Source: DATHSN01 sp035464115 (GTDB lineage Bacteria > Actinomycetota > Acidimicrobiia > Acidimicrobiales > SKKL01). From it: DNA of 6,013 nt. The position numbers and the translations under genes were made by a program. Below the pieces are notes generated by a model. It saw only the letters and a list, made by a program, of their open reading frames with translations. It was not told where the DNA came from and made no database searches. The DNA lies in the NCBI GenBank assembly GCA_035464115.1, contig DATHSN010000294.1, forward strand, positions 1 to 6,013, in the 5' to 3' direction. The first letter of the stretch is position 1. Each line of letters starts with the position of its first letter. Positions 1 to 5,610 of the stretch are shown here, in pieces.

Positions 1-151
<151 letters not shown>

Positions 152-158
152 CGTCTCC

Positions 159-193
159 GGTGCCGCCGTCCCCGTCGCGGGGGCGGCGGCACC
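159..193 (+). terminator. Strong hairpin between rubrerythrin and the Fe-S gene (terminator-like or processing stem, no T-tract)
   Basis: GGTGCCGCCG at 159-168 is the exact reverse complement of 184-193. Inside it a T·G wobble (169/183) and four more C-G pairs (170-173 with 179-182) give about a 15-bp stem around the five-base loop GTCGC. It starts 7 nt after the rubrerythrin stop. No T-run follows, as is common in high-GC actinobacteria. It may attenuate read-through into the Fe-S gene, or act as a 3' stabilising or processing stem that lets rubrerythrin be expressed more than the rest of the cluster. Confidence 0.6.
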
Positions 194-235
194 GCGTCGT
201 CCGCCCGCCCTCACCCGCTCGTCGCGCCCGCGCCC

Positions 236-241
236 AGGAGG
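236..241 (+). promoter_or_regulatory. Shine-Dalgarno site (AGGAGG) for the Fe-S gene
   Basis: A full AGGAGG lies 4 nt before the GTG at 246. This fixes a GTG start for the downstream gene and shows that it is translated from a leadered message. Confidence 0.75.
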
Positions 242-245
242 TTCC

Positions 246-1562
246 GTGACCACCACGTACGACCCGTTCCACCCGAAGTACTTCGACGAGGCCGATCTCC
301 GCGAGGAGCTCACCCGGGTCTACGACCTCTGTCACGGATGTCGCCTGTGCTTCAAGTTCTGCGACGCCTTCCCGTCGCTGTTCGAGATGATCGACCAGCA
401 CGACGACCAGGACGCCGCCCGGCTCACCCCCGCCGAGCAGGACCGCGTGGTCGACGAGTGCTTCCAGTGCAAGCTCTGCTACGTCAACTGCCCCTACATC
501 CCGGGCCAGAGCGAGTGGGAGCTCGACTTCCCCCGCCTGATGATGCGCGCCGAGCAGACCCTGTTCCGCTCCCACAAGCGCACCGTCAAGGACCGGCTCA
601 CCGACAGCGCGCTCAGCCGCACCGACCTGGTCGGCAAGCTCAACACCGCCGCCGCCCCGCTCGCCAACAAGGCCATCGGCACGCCGGGTTCGGGCGTGCG
701 CAAGCTCATCGAGAAGACGGTCGGCATCGCCTCCGAGCGCGTGCTGCCGCCCTACAACCGTGAGCGGTTCTCCACCTGGTTCAAGAAGCGCACCACGGTC
801 CGCACCGCCGCCACCGACGACGCGCAGGGCAAGGTCGCGCTGTTCCCCACCTGCATCGTCGAGTACCAGAACGCCGGCATCGGCCACGACATGGTCAAGG
901 TCTACGAGCGCAACGGCATCGACTGCTCGCTCCCCGAGGGCCAGGTGTGCTGCGGCGCGCCGGCGCTGCACCAGGGCAACGTCGACCAGTTCGTCAGCCA
1001 GGGCCGCAAGAACGTCGAGGTCCTCGCCGCCGCCGTGCGCGAGGGGCGCGACGTCGTCGTGCCCCAGCCCACCTGCAGCTACGTCATCAAGAAGGACTAC
1101 GTTGACTACATCGGCGGCGCCGATGCCGAGCTCGTCGCCGCCCACACCTACGACGCGTCCGAGTACCTCATGAAGGTCCACAAGACCGACGGCCACGAGC
1201 TCGACACCGAGTTCACCGGCCCGGTCCCTGCGACCATCACGTACCACGCGCCGTGTCACCTGCGGGCCCAGAACATCGGGCTCAAGAGCCGCGACCTCAT
1301 GAAGCTCACGGGGGCCAAGATCACGCTGGTGGCCGAGTGCTCGGCCATCGACGGCACGTGGGGGCTGCGCGAGGAGAACTACGAGATGTCGCGCAAGATC
1401 GCCAAGAAGATGGCCACGGCGATCGACAAGGCCGACGGCGAGGCCGTCGCCGGCGACTGCAACCTGGCCAACGGGGGGATCGTCCAAGAGACCGGCCGCG
1501 AGCCGCTGCACCCGCTGCAGATCATGGCTCGCGCCTACGGCATCCCGGAGGAGCCCGCATGA
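246..1562 (+). CDS. 8-Fe ferredoxin plus CCG-domain oxidoreductase subunit (GlpC/HdrD-like), rubrerythrin-associated
   Basis: 438 residues from a GTG start. Two CxxCxxCxxxC ferredoxin motifs (Cys 29/32/35/39 and 72/75/78/82) should bind two [4Fe-4S] clusters. The C-terminal half resembles the two cysteine-rich CCG domains of GlpC and HdrB/D. The first has PTC (Cys203), CCG (235-237) and a second PTC (Cys277). The second has HxPCH (Cys337) but is degenerate: CSAIDGTWG replaces CCGxxGTxG at 365-373, and GDCNLAN replaces the usual closing CxxC at 403-409. No signal peptide or membrane helix is seen, so it is probably a cytoplasmic electron carrier. The order rubrerythrin, this protein, DUF3501 recurs in many bacteria as I recall it. 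A role passing electrons to the diiron protein is inferred. It is unlikely to be true GlpC, as glpA/glpB are not in the window. Confidence 0.88.
   Translation: MTTTYDPFHPKYFDEADLREELTRVYDLCHGCRLCFKFCDAFPSLFEMIDQHDDQDAARLTPAEQDRVVDECFQCKLCYVNCPYIPGQSEWELDFPRLMMRAEQTLFRSHKRTVKDRLTDSALSRTDLVGKLNTAAAPLANKAIGTPGSGVRKLIEKTVGIASERVLPPYNRERFSTWFKKRTTVRTAATDDAQGKVALFPTCIVEYQNAGIGHDMVKVYERNGIDCSLPEGQVCCGAPALHQGNVDQFVSQGRKNVEVLAAAVREGRDVVVPQPTCSYVIKKDYVDYIGGADAELVAAHTYDASEYLMKVHKTDGHELDTEFTGPVPATITYHAPCHLRAQNIGLKSRDLMKLTGAKITLVAECSAIDGTWGLREENYEMSRKIAKKMATAIDKADGEAVAGDCNLANGGIVQETGREPLHPLQIMARAYGIPEEPA
1547..1553 (+). promoter_or_regulatory. Shine-Dalgarno site (GGAGGAG) for the DUF3501 gene
   Basis: GGAGGAG sits inside the last codons of the Fe-S gene, 5 nt before the ATG at 1559. 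It supports that start and translational coupling through the ATGA stop/start overlap. Confidence 0.65.
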
Positions 1563-2173
1563 GCACCGCCACATCGCCCCGCAAGCTGACCCTGGCCGAC
1601 ATCGTCGACCTGCGCGCCTACGAGCGCGAGCGCGAGGAGTTCCGCGCCCACATCATCTCGCTGAAGAAGCGTCGCCGTGTGTCCATCGGCCCGGTGCTCA
1701 CCCTGCTGTTCGAGAACCGCGACACCATCCGGTTCCAGATCCAGGAGATGGCCCGCGTCGAGAAGCTGATCACCGACGAGGCCATCGAGGGCGAGCTGCG
1801 GGCCTACAACCCGCTCATCCCCGAGCCCGGCCAGGTGTCGGCCACGCTGTTCCTCGAGCTCACCGACGAGATGGCCATGCGCGAGTGGCTCCCCAAGCTC
1901 GTCGGCATCGAGCGCTCGGTCGTGCTGCGCGCCGGGTCCGGCGCCGACGTCGCCGAGGTGCGCTGCATCCCCGAGGAGGGCCACGAGGCCCAGCTCACCC
2001 GGGCCGAGACCACCGCGTCGGTGCACTACGTGCGCTGGGAGCTGACCCCGAGCGAGGTCGAGGCGGTGGCCGCCGGGCCGGTGAGCCTGGTCGTCGACCA
2101 CGACCACTACCCGTTCGAGGTCGCGCTCGCCGACGACACCGTCGCCGAGCTGCTCACCGACCTGCGGGCCTGA
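1559..2173 (+). CDS. DUF3501 family protein
   Basis: 204 residues. The ATG at 1559 overlaps the stop of the Fe-S gene (ATGA) and has a good ribosome site, so the two are coupled. The sequence resembles the DUF3501 family: an N-terminal LTLADIVDLRAYEREREEFR segment, a basic turn (KKRRRVSIGP, 36-45), then the conserved FENRDTIRFQIQEMARVEK helix (51-69) and a YNPLIP segment (83-88). A β-rich C-terminal half includes VHYVRWEL (155-162) and an acidic/His patch DHDHYPFE (180-187). There is a single Cys (136), so it is unlikely to bind an Fe-S cluster itself. No membrane segment is visible. The biochemical function of the family is unknown to me. Its constant company with rubrerythrin and the CCG protein suggests a structural or assembly partner in that redox unit. 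Confidence 0.87.
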   Translation: MSTATSPRKLTLADIVDLRAYEREREEFRAHIISLKKRRRVSIGPVLTLLFENRDTIRFQIQEMARVEKLITDEAIEGELRAYNPLIPEPGQVSATLFLELTDEMAMREWLPKLVGIERSVVLRAGSGADVAEVRCIPEEGHEAQLTRAETTASVHYVRWELTPSEVEAVAAGPVSLVVDHDHYPFEVALADDTVAELLTDLRA

Positions 2174-2180
2174 TCGGGCA

Positions 2181-2210
2181 GGTGCGGCGGCGCTCAGGCG
2201 CCGTCGCACC
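2181..2210. terminator. Shared hairpin terminator between convergent DUF3501 and ispD
   Basis: GGTGCGGCGGCGC (2181-2193) pairs with 2198-2210 over 13 bp around a TCAG loop, with one G·U in the + strand RNA (A·C mismatch on the other strand). It begins 7 nt after the DUF3501 stop. Its loop holds the ispD stop codon (2194-2196, read on the minus strand). It lies where two convergent transcripts must end, but has no T-tract on either side, so termination efficiency is uncertain. Confidence 0.6.
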
Positions 2211-2907
2211 ACCGGCCGTCGACGAAGCGCGCCGCCAACGCCTCGGCGCGGGCCAGGTCGCCGAGCGTGGTGACCTTGAGGTTGCGCTCGTCGCCGGCCA
2301 CCGCCACCGCTGAGATCCCCGTCCCCCGCGCCAGGGTCTGGGCGGTGTCGACCCCGTCGTCGCCCGGCGCGGTGAACGCGGCGAGCAGCGGCGCGGCGAT
2401 GGCCCCCTGCGGCGTCTGGACCCGTCGCAACGACGTCACGTCGACGGGGTGCACCCCGGCGACGTCGGCGCGCCACAGGGGCGGCTCGACGGCGAGGGCG
2501 GGCACCGCGGCCCCGTGGGTGGCCGCGCCGGCGAGCACCCGGTCGACGAGGTCGAGGTCGGCGAACGGACGGGCCCCGTCGTGCACCAGCACGATGTCGA
2601 TCAGCCCGTCGTGGATGTCGGGGGCCAGCGCGGCGAGCGCGGCCTGCTCGCTCGCGGTGCGAGTGGCGCCGCCGTGCACGCCGAGCACCGGGGTGACGGG
2701 GCCGACGCCGTCGAGGACGGCCTCGACCTCGGCCTCGTCGCCGGCGCGCACGACGACCACGATGAGCTCGATCTCGGGGTGCAGGTCGAGGGTGCGCAAC
2801 GACCAGCCGAGCACCGGCCGGCCGCCCACGTCGAGGTAGACCTTGTTGCGCTCCGCGCCCAGGCGGGTGCCTGATCCTCCGGCGAGCACCACGGCCGCGA
2901 CGCCCAT
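2194..2907 (-). CDS. ispD: 2-C-methyl-D-erythritol 4-phosphate cytidylyltransferase (IspD), with a degenerate dimer arm
   Basis: 237 residues, ATG start, typical IspD length. IspD joins CTP and MEP to make CDP-ME in the cytoplasmic non-mevalonate isoprenoid pathway. The nucleotide loop AGGSGTRLG (9-17) and following Lys22 (RNKVYL), the ATRTAS segment (81-86), HDGARP (109-114), TPQG (165-168) and NLKVT (209-213, Lys211) fit the family. Odd points lie in the segment matching the E. coli arm. D-T-M-K (139-142) is replaced by P-P-L-W (142-145), and the V-D-R ending at Arg157 reads V-D-V (155-157). The usual TD near the C-terminus is VD (186-187). Residue 157 is GTG on the minus strand at 2437-2439. 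A divergent gene 42 nt away encodes a truncated homologue that keeps these arm residues. A related sugar- or polyol-phosphate cytidylyltransferase is a less likely alternative. Confidence 0.85.
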   Translation of the reverse strand: MGVAAVVLAGGSGTRLGAERNKVYLDVGGRPVLGWSLRTLDLHPEIELIVVVVRAGDEAEVEAVLDGVGPVTPVLGVHGGATRTASEQAALAALAPDIHDGLIDIVLVHDGARPFADLDLVDRVLAGAATHGAAVPALAVEPPLWRADVAGVHPVDVTSLRRVQTPQGAIAAPLLAAFTAPGDDGVDTAQTLARGTGISAVAVAGDERNLKVTTLGDLARAEALAARFVDGRWCDGA

Positions 2908-2913
2908 CGCCGG

Positions 2914-2919
2914 ACCCTA
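2914..2919 (-). promoter_or_regulatory. Candidate -10 box (TAGGGT) for leaderless ispD transcript
   Basis: On the minus strand TAGGGT matches the actinobacterial -10 pattern TANNNT and ends 6 nt before the ispD ATG. That spacing is typical of leaderless transcripts, and there is no convincing Shine-Dalgarno site. I see no good -35. Confidence 0.4.
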
Positions 2920-2932
2920 CCCGTGGCAGGGT
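2914..2932. promoter_or_regulatory. 19-bp imperfect palindrome in the ispD / ispD-like divergent gap
   Basis: ACCCT-a-CC-cgt-GG-c-AGGGT is an inverted repeat centred at 2923 within the 42-nt gap between two divergent start codons, overlapping the candidate ispD -10. It could be an operator co-regulating both genes. Short GC dyads also occur by chance in such DNA, so support is modest. Confidence 0.3.
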
Positions 2933-2949
2933 GAGGGGATGGACGACGG

Positions 2950-3411
2950 GTGGGGGACGCCACGACCAGGATCGCGCCGGTGACCGTCGAGGTGGTGGCC
3001 CTCGACGCCGAGGCCACCGTCGCCGAGCTGCGCGCCGTGCTGGCCGGGATCGCCGACGACGTCGACCTGCTGGTGGTGGTCGCCCCGGGCGCCGACGGCG
3101 CCGCGCTGGTCGGGCGAGCCGCCGCTCTGCTCGGCGACGCCGACGTGATCACCGCCCTGGCGCCGGCGATCGACGCGGTGAAGGTCGTGGCCGGCGCCGA
3201 CCCCGAACGGGTCGTGCGCGACGTCGACCGCACGTCGTTGCGGCGACCGGGCCGCCCGCAGCTGGTGCGCCGGAGCGCGCTCGTGGCGGCGCTCGCCGGG
3301 CGGATCGACGGGCTCGATCAGCGCGGTGATCCGGCGTCGGTGGTGGCCTCGGCGGGGGGCGAGGTGCGCCCCTGGCCCGCGGGCGACGCCAACGATCTGG
3401 ACAGACCGTGA
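2950..3411 (+). CDS. Truncated IspD-like protein (possible non-catalytic IspD partner)
   Basis: 153 residues. An in-frame stop at 2932-2934 leaves GTG 2950 as the first usable start, with GAGGGGA about 10 nt upstream; GTG 2980 is an alternative. The C-terminal half aligns with IspD. Residues 93-115 (starting DRTSLRR) match residues 156-178 of the neighbouring IspD without gaps, 11 of 23 identical, including D-x-TSLRR and PQ. An IDAVK segment (74-78) corresponds to the RDTMK arm of E. coli IspD, and VDR (92-94) to the V-D-R ending at catalytic Arg157. GDPAS (126-130) matches the TDxAS region. The CTP-loop N-terminus is missing, HDxxRP is replaced by VAPGAD (44-49), and the NxK Lys is absent (NDLDRP, 148-153). 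It cannot be an IspD enzyme alone. Nearly all third positions are G or C and the frame is intact, so it looks selected rather than decaying. Confidence 0.75.
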   Translation: MGDATTRIAPVTVEVVALDAEATVAELRAVLAGIADDVDLLVVVAPGADGAALVGRAAALLGDADVITALAPAIDAVKVVAGADPERVVRDVDRTSLRRPGRPQLVRRSALVAALAGRIDGLDQRGDPASVVASAGGEVRPWPAGDANDLDRP

Positions 3412-3426
3412 CTCGCCGAACATACT
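3398..3426 (+). promoter_or_regulatory. Candidate SigA-type promoter for whiB-trpD
   Basis: TGGACA (3398-3403) and CATACT (3421-3426) are separated by 17 nt. They match the vegetative consensus at 5 of 6 and 4 of 6 positions and lie in a locally AT-richer patch spanning the end of the IspD-like gene. Transcription would begin near 3433 and give a leader of about 100 nt before the whiB ATG. Confidence 0.45.
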
Positions 3427-3533
3427 CACCGATTCGCTGCCCCCGTACCGCTCCGCGCGGTCGCGTCAGGACCGGAGGTCTCACGAGCCGGGGCGGCCCC
3501 GCACCCCGCACCCGACCGAGCGAGCGCATCATC
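3412..3533 (+). other. whiB leader / intergenic region
   Basis: 122 nt between the IspD-like stop and the whiB ATG. The whiB frame stays open here back to a GTG at 3408. About 12 of those 42 codons end in A or T, against almost none in the flanking genes, and the translation is Arg/Pro-rich, so it reads as untranslated leader. It contains a small hairpin (CGGGG-CGG-CCCCG, 3489-3501). No clear Shine-Dalgarno site precedes 3534. Confidence 0.55.
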
Positions 3534-3770
3534 ATGAGCCAGTCCTGGCGTCAGCAGGCCGCCTGCCGAGGACTCGATCCGAGCATCTTCTACCCCGCCG
3601 GCGACTCCGACGAGGAGGCCGCACCGGCCAAGGCGGTCTGCGACCAGTGCTCGATCCGCCAGGCGTGCCTCGAGCACGCGCTGAGCTGGCGGGAGCGCGA
3701 GGGCATCTGGGGTGGCGCCACCGAGCGGGAGCGTCGTCGGATCATCCGCCAGCGCCGCCGCACGGCCTGA
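3534..3770 (+). CDS. WhiB-family Fe-S transcriptional regulator
   Basis: 78 residues from ATG 3534. Four cysteines (11, 36, 39, 45) form the C-x24-C-x2-C-x5-C arrangement that binds the [4Fe-4S] cluster. The WRQQAACRG and DPSIFYP segments at the N-terminus and the GIWGG turn (57-61) are family hallmarks. The basic tail ERERRRIIRQRRR (64-76) is the usual DNA-binding end. WhiB proteins sense redox change or nitric oxide through the cluster and act with the primary sigma factor. Which subclass it belongs to cannot be settled by eye. The GTG at 3408 would add 42 residues of low-complexity sequence with poor codon bias, so I chose 3534, where the family normally begins. trpD starts 8 nt after its stop, implying co-transcription. 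Confidence 0.93.
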   Translation: MSQSWRQQAACRGLDPSIFYPAGDSDEEAAPAKAVCDQCSIRQACLEHALSWREREGIWGGATERERRRIIRQRRRTA

Positions 3771-3778
3771 GCCCCGTC

Positions 3779-4834
3779 ATGGGCGCGCCCGACCTCGACG
3801 CCCTCGGCGGGTGGCCCGTCGTGCTCCGCGCCCTGGCCGAGGGCCACGACGTGCCCGCCGAGCAGGCGGGGGCGGCCATGACCGAGATCCTCGCCGGGCG
3901 CGCCACCGACGCCCGCATCGCCGCGTTCATCGTGGCGCTGCGCATGAAGGGCGAGGCGGTCGACGAGATCTCCGGCATGGTCGACGCCATGCTGGCGGCG
4001 TCCTCACCGCTCGAGCTGGGCGTCGACGCGGTCGACATCGTCGGCACGGGCGGATCGGCGAGCCGGCGGGTGCGGGCGCTCAACGTGTCGACCATGGCCT
4101 GCTTCGTCGTGGCCGGTGCGGGCGTGCCGGTGTGCAAGCACGGCAACCGGCGGGCGTCGTCGACGTCGGGCTCGTTCGACCTGCTCGAGGCCCTCGGCGT
4201 CACCATCGACCTCGACGGCGAGGGCGTGGCCCGCTGCGTGCGCGAGGCCGGCGTCGGGTTCGCGTTCGCGCGGGCGTTCCACCCCGCCATGCGCTTCGCC
4301 GGACCGGTGCGCGCCGAGCTCGGCATCCCGACGGTGTTCAACGTGCTCGGCCCGCTGTCGCACCCGGGCGGGGTCACCCGCCAGGTCATCGGCGTGGGCG
4401 ACGAGCGCATGGCGCCCCGGGTGGCCGGTGTGCTCGCCCGCCGCGGCGTGGCCCGGGCCCTGGTGGTGCGAGGCCGCGACGGGCTCGACGAGATCACCCT
4501 CACCGGGCCGACCACCATCCACGAGGTGCGCGACGGCGAGCTGCGGTCCTACGACATCGCCCCCGCCGACGTCGGCCTGCCCGAGCGCACGCCCGACGAG
4601 CTGGGTGGCGGCGACGCCGCCGCCAACGCCGTGCTCGCCCACCGGTGCTTCGCCGGCGAGCGCGGCGCGGTGCGCGACATCGTGGCCGTCAACGCGGCCG
4701 CCGGGCTCCTCGTCGGCGGCGCGGTCGAGACGCTGGCCGACGGCGTGGTGCTGGCGGGCGAGGTCCTCGACGACGGCCGCGCCGCCGCCGCGCTCGAGCG
4801 GGTCGTCACCCTGTCCGCCCACCTGGCGGGCTGA
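3779..4834 (+). CDS. trpD: Anthranilate phosphoribosyltransferase (TrpD) with atypical PRPP loop
   Basis: 351 residues, close to the family's usual ~340. TrpD transfers phosphoribose from PRPP to anthranilate, the second step of the tryptophan branch. The N-terminal helical domain carries AAMTEILAGRATDARIAAF (32-50). Then follow GTGG (89-92), NVST (102-105), KHGNR (120-124), SSTSGSFDLLEALG (127-140), HPAMR (168-172), the anthranilate-site Arg in PVRAELG (Arg178), NVLGPLSHPG (188-197) and the metal-binding DE in GLDEIT (237-238). The Asp that normally follows GTGG is Ser93, and three extra residues lie between GTGG and NVST (SASRRVRAL instead of about six). Other catalytic residues are intact, so the enzyme is probably active. 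It follows whiB by 8 nt with no visible ribosome site. No other trp genes are in the window. The longer open frame upstream of 3779 overlaps whiB and is spurious. Confidence 0.93.
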   Translation: MGAPDLDALGGWPVVLRALAEGHDVPAEQAGAAMTEILAGRATDARIAAFIVALRMKGEAVDEISGMVDAMLAASSPLELGVDAVDIVGTGGSASRRVRALNVSTMACFVVAGAGVPVCKHGNRRASSTSGSFDLLEALGVTIDLDGEGVARCVREAGVGFAFARAFHPAMRFAGPVRAELGIPTVFNVLGPLSHPGGVTRQVIGVGDERMAPRVAGVLARRGVARALVVRGRDGLDEITLTGPTTIHEVRDGELRSYDIAPADVGLPERTPDELGGGDAAANAVLAHRCFAGERGAVRDIVAVNAAAGLLVGGAVETLADGVVLAGEVLDDGRAAAALERVVTLSAHLAG

Positions 4835-4901
4835 GCCCTCCGGCGCAGGCGAGCGCTCCCGGCCCGCCGCGTCGCACGCCGGCATCGGTCGCGGCGGTGG
4901 T

Positions 4902-4932
4902 GCGCTGACCGGCGCGGGACCGGTGTCGGCGC
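4902..4932. terminator. Weak candidate hairpin between convergent trpD and membrane-protein genes
   Basis: In the 100-nt gap after trpD, ACCGG (4908-4912) pairs with CCGGT (4920-4924) around a 7-base loop. An outer GCGC/GCGC pair (4902-4905, 4929-4932) lies beyond an internal loop. There is no T-run. Convergent transcripts must end here, but the structure is modest; nothing else is recognisable in 4835-4934. Confidence 0.3.
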
Positions 4933-4934
4933 GA

Positions 4935-5567
4935 TCAGGCGGCGCCTGCGGGGCGCTCGGGCGGACGGTGCCGGGCCGGCTCGGGCGAGGCCACCCGGCG
5001 GCCCGGGTCGGTGGAGTCGGCGTCGCCCTGGGTCAGCGGCGCGTGACCGAGGATCCGGGACTCGGCGGCGTCGAGCTCGGCCGTCGCGGACTCGAGCGCG
5101 GTGAGCCGCTCGTCGAGCTCGGCGGCGACGTCGGGCCCGGCGACGTGGGCCGCCCGCTCGCCCAGCACCGCGATGCGGTGCGCCGTGCGGGCGAGCTCGG
5201 CCAGCTCGTCGTCGAGGGCGCGCAGCTCGCGTGAGCGCACGTCGCGGGGAGACCGGGCGGCGAGCACGAGGCGTCGGTCGAGGTCGGCGGCCACCCGGTG
5301 CAGGTCGACGACGAGCTCGTCGACGGCGGTGGTGGGGAGCCGGCGACGGGGTGGCCCGGGCGGCGCCGCCGCGACCGCGGCGCGCAGCCGACGGTGGCGG
5401 GTGGCGGCGCCCGACGGCACGATCAGCCAGTGCATCGGGGCGGTGGTGCGGACGCCCGGCGCGGGCCGCAGGCGCCGCCGCAGCCGGTGCCGTACCCACA
5501 ACGCAGCGCCGATCACGACGGCCCAGCTCACCACCACGAGCAGGAGCACGAGCTCGACCACGCTCAC
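4935..5567 (-). CDS. Hypothetical single-pass membrane protein with coiled-coil-like cytoplasmic domain
   Basis: 210 residues from a GTG at 5567 (5565-5567 on the minus strand). Residues about 2-24 are a strongly hydrophobic helix (VELVLLLVVVSWAVVIGAAL) followed at once by the basic run RHRLRRRLR (26-34). By the positive-inside rule the N-terminus faces out and the rest lies in the cytoplasm. A Pro/Arg-rich linker (35-80) precedes a long charged, heptad-like helical region (about 81-175: DELVVDLHRVAADLD, then ALDDELAELARTAHRIA) and a disordered Pro-rich tail. No enzyme motif is visible and I do not recognise the family. It lies 43 nt downstream of the gene that leaves the window on the same strand, but has its own candidate -10. 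A scaffold or divisome/envelope adaptor is possible but unsupported. Confidence 0.75.
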   Translation of the reverse strand: MSVVELVLLLVVVSWAVVIGAALWVRHRLRRRLRPAPGVRTTAPMHWLIVPSGAATRHRRLRAAVAAAPPGPPRRRLPTTAVDELVVDLHRVAADLDRRLVLAARSPRDVRSRELRALDDELAELARTAHRIAVLGERAAHVAGPDVAAELDERLTALESATAELDAAESRILGHAPLTQGDADSTDPGRRVASPEPARHRPPERPAGAA

Positions 5568-5573
5568 GGGTCC

Positions 5574-5579
5574 AGGGTA
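5574..5579 (-). promoter_or_regulatory. Candidate -10 box (TACCCT) for leaderless membrane-protein transcript
   Basis: On the minus strand TACCCT fits TANNNT and ends 6 nt before the GTG start, the same spacing as TAGGGT before ispD. There is no Shine-Dalgarno site in between. No clear -35 is seen. Confidence 0.4.
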
Positions 5580-5610
5580 TCGACGCCGGTGGCGGACGTC
5601 CGGGCGGGTC

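Noticed and set aside
1535..2476. 313-residue minus-strand open frame spanning DUF3501 and the 3' part of ispD
   Set aside because: It runs through the convergent hairpin and overlaps two well-supported genes in other frames. Its composition is Arg/Gly/Ala low complexity.
3489..3501. Small CGGGG/CCCCG hairpin in the whiB leader as a riboswitch or attenuator
   Set aside because: The stem is only 5 bp with a 3-base loop. There is no alternative pairing or leader peptide with Trp codons to support trp attenuation.
3408..3533. N-terminal extension of WhiB from GTG 3408, overlapping the IspD-like stop as GTGA
   Set aside because: About 12 of the 42 codons end in A/T, unlike the flanking genes, the sequence is Arg/Pro filler, and the family begins near the ATG at 3534. 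The candidate -10 also lies inside it.
3326..3778. Extension of trpD upstream of ATG 3779
   Set aside because: It overlaps whiB entirely in another frame, and residues before 3779 show no TrpD similarity.
4004..4885. 293-residue minus-strand frame opposite trpD
   Set aside because: It is antisense to strongly conserved TrpD motifs, and its own composition is uninformative.
3712..4908. 398-residue + strand frame over trpD
   Set aside because: It is an Arg/Gly/Ala shadow in the +1 frame of trpD with no recognisable motifs.
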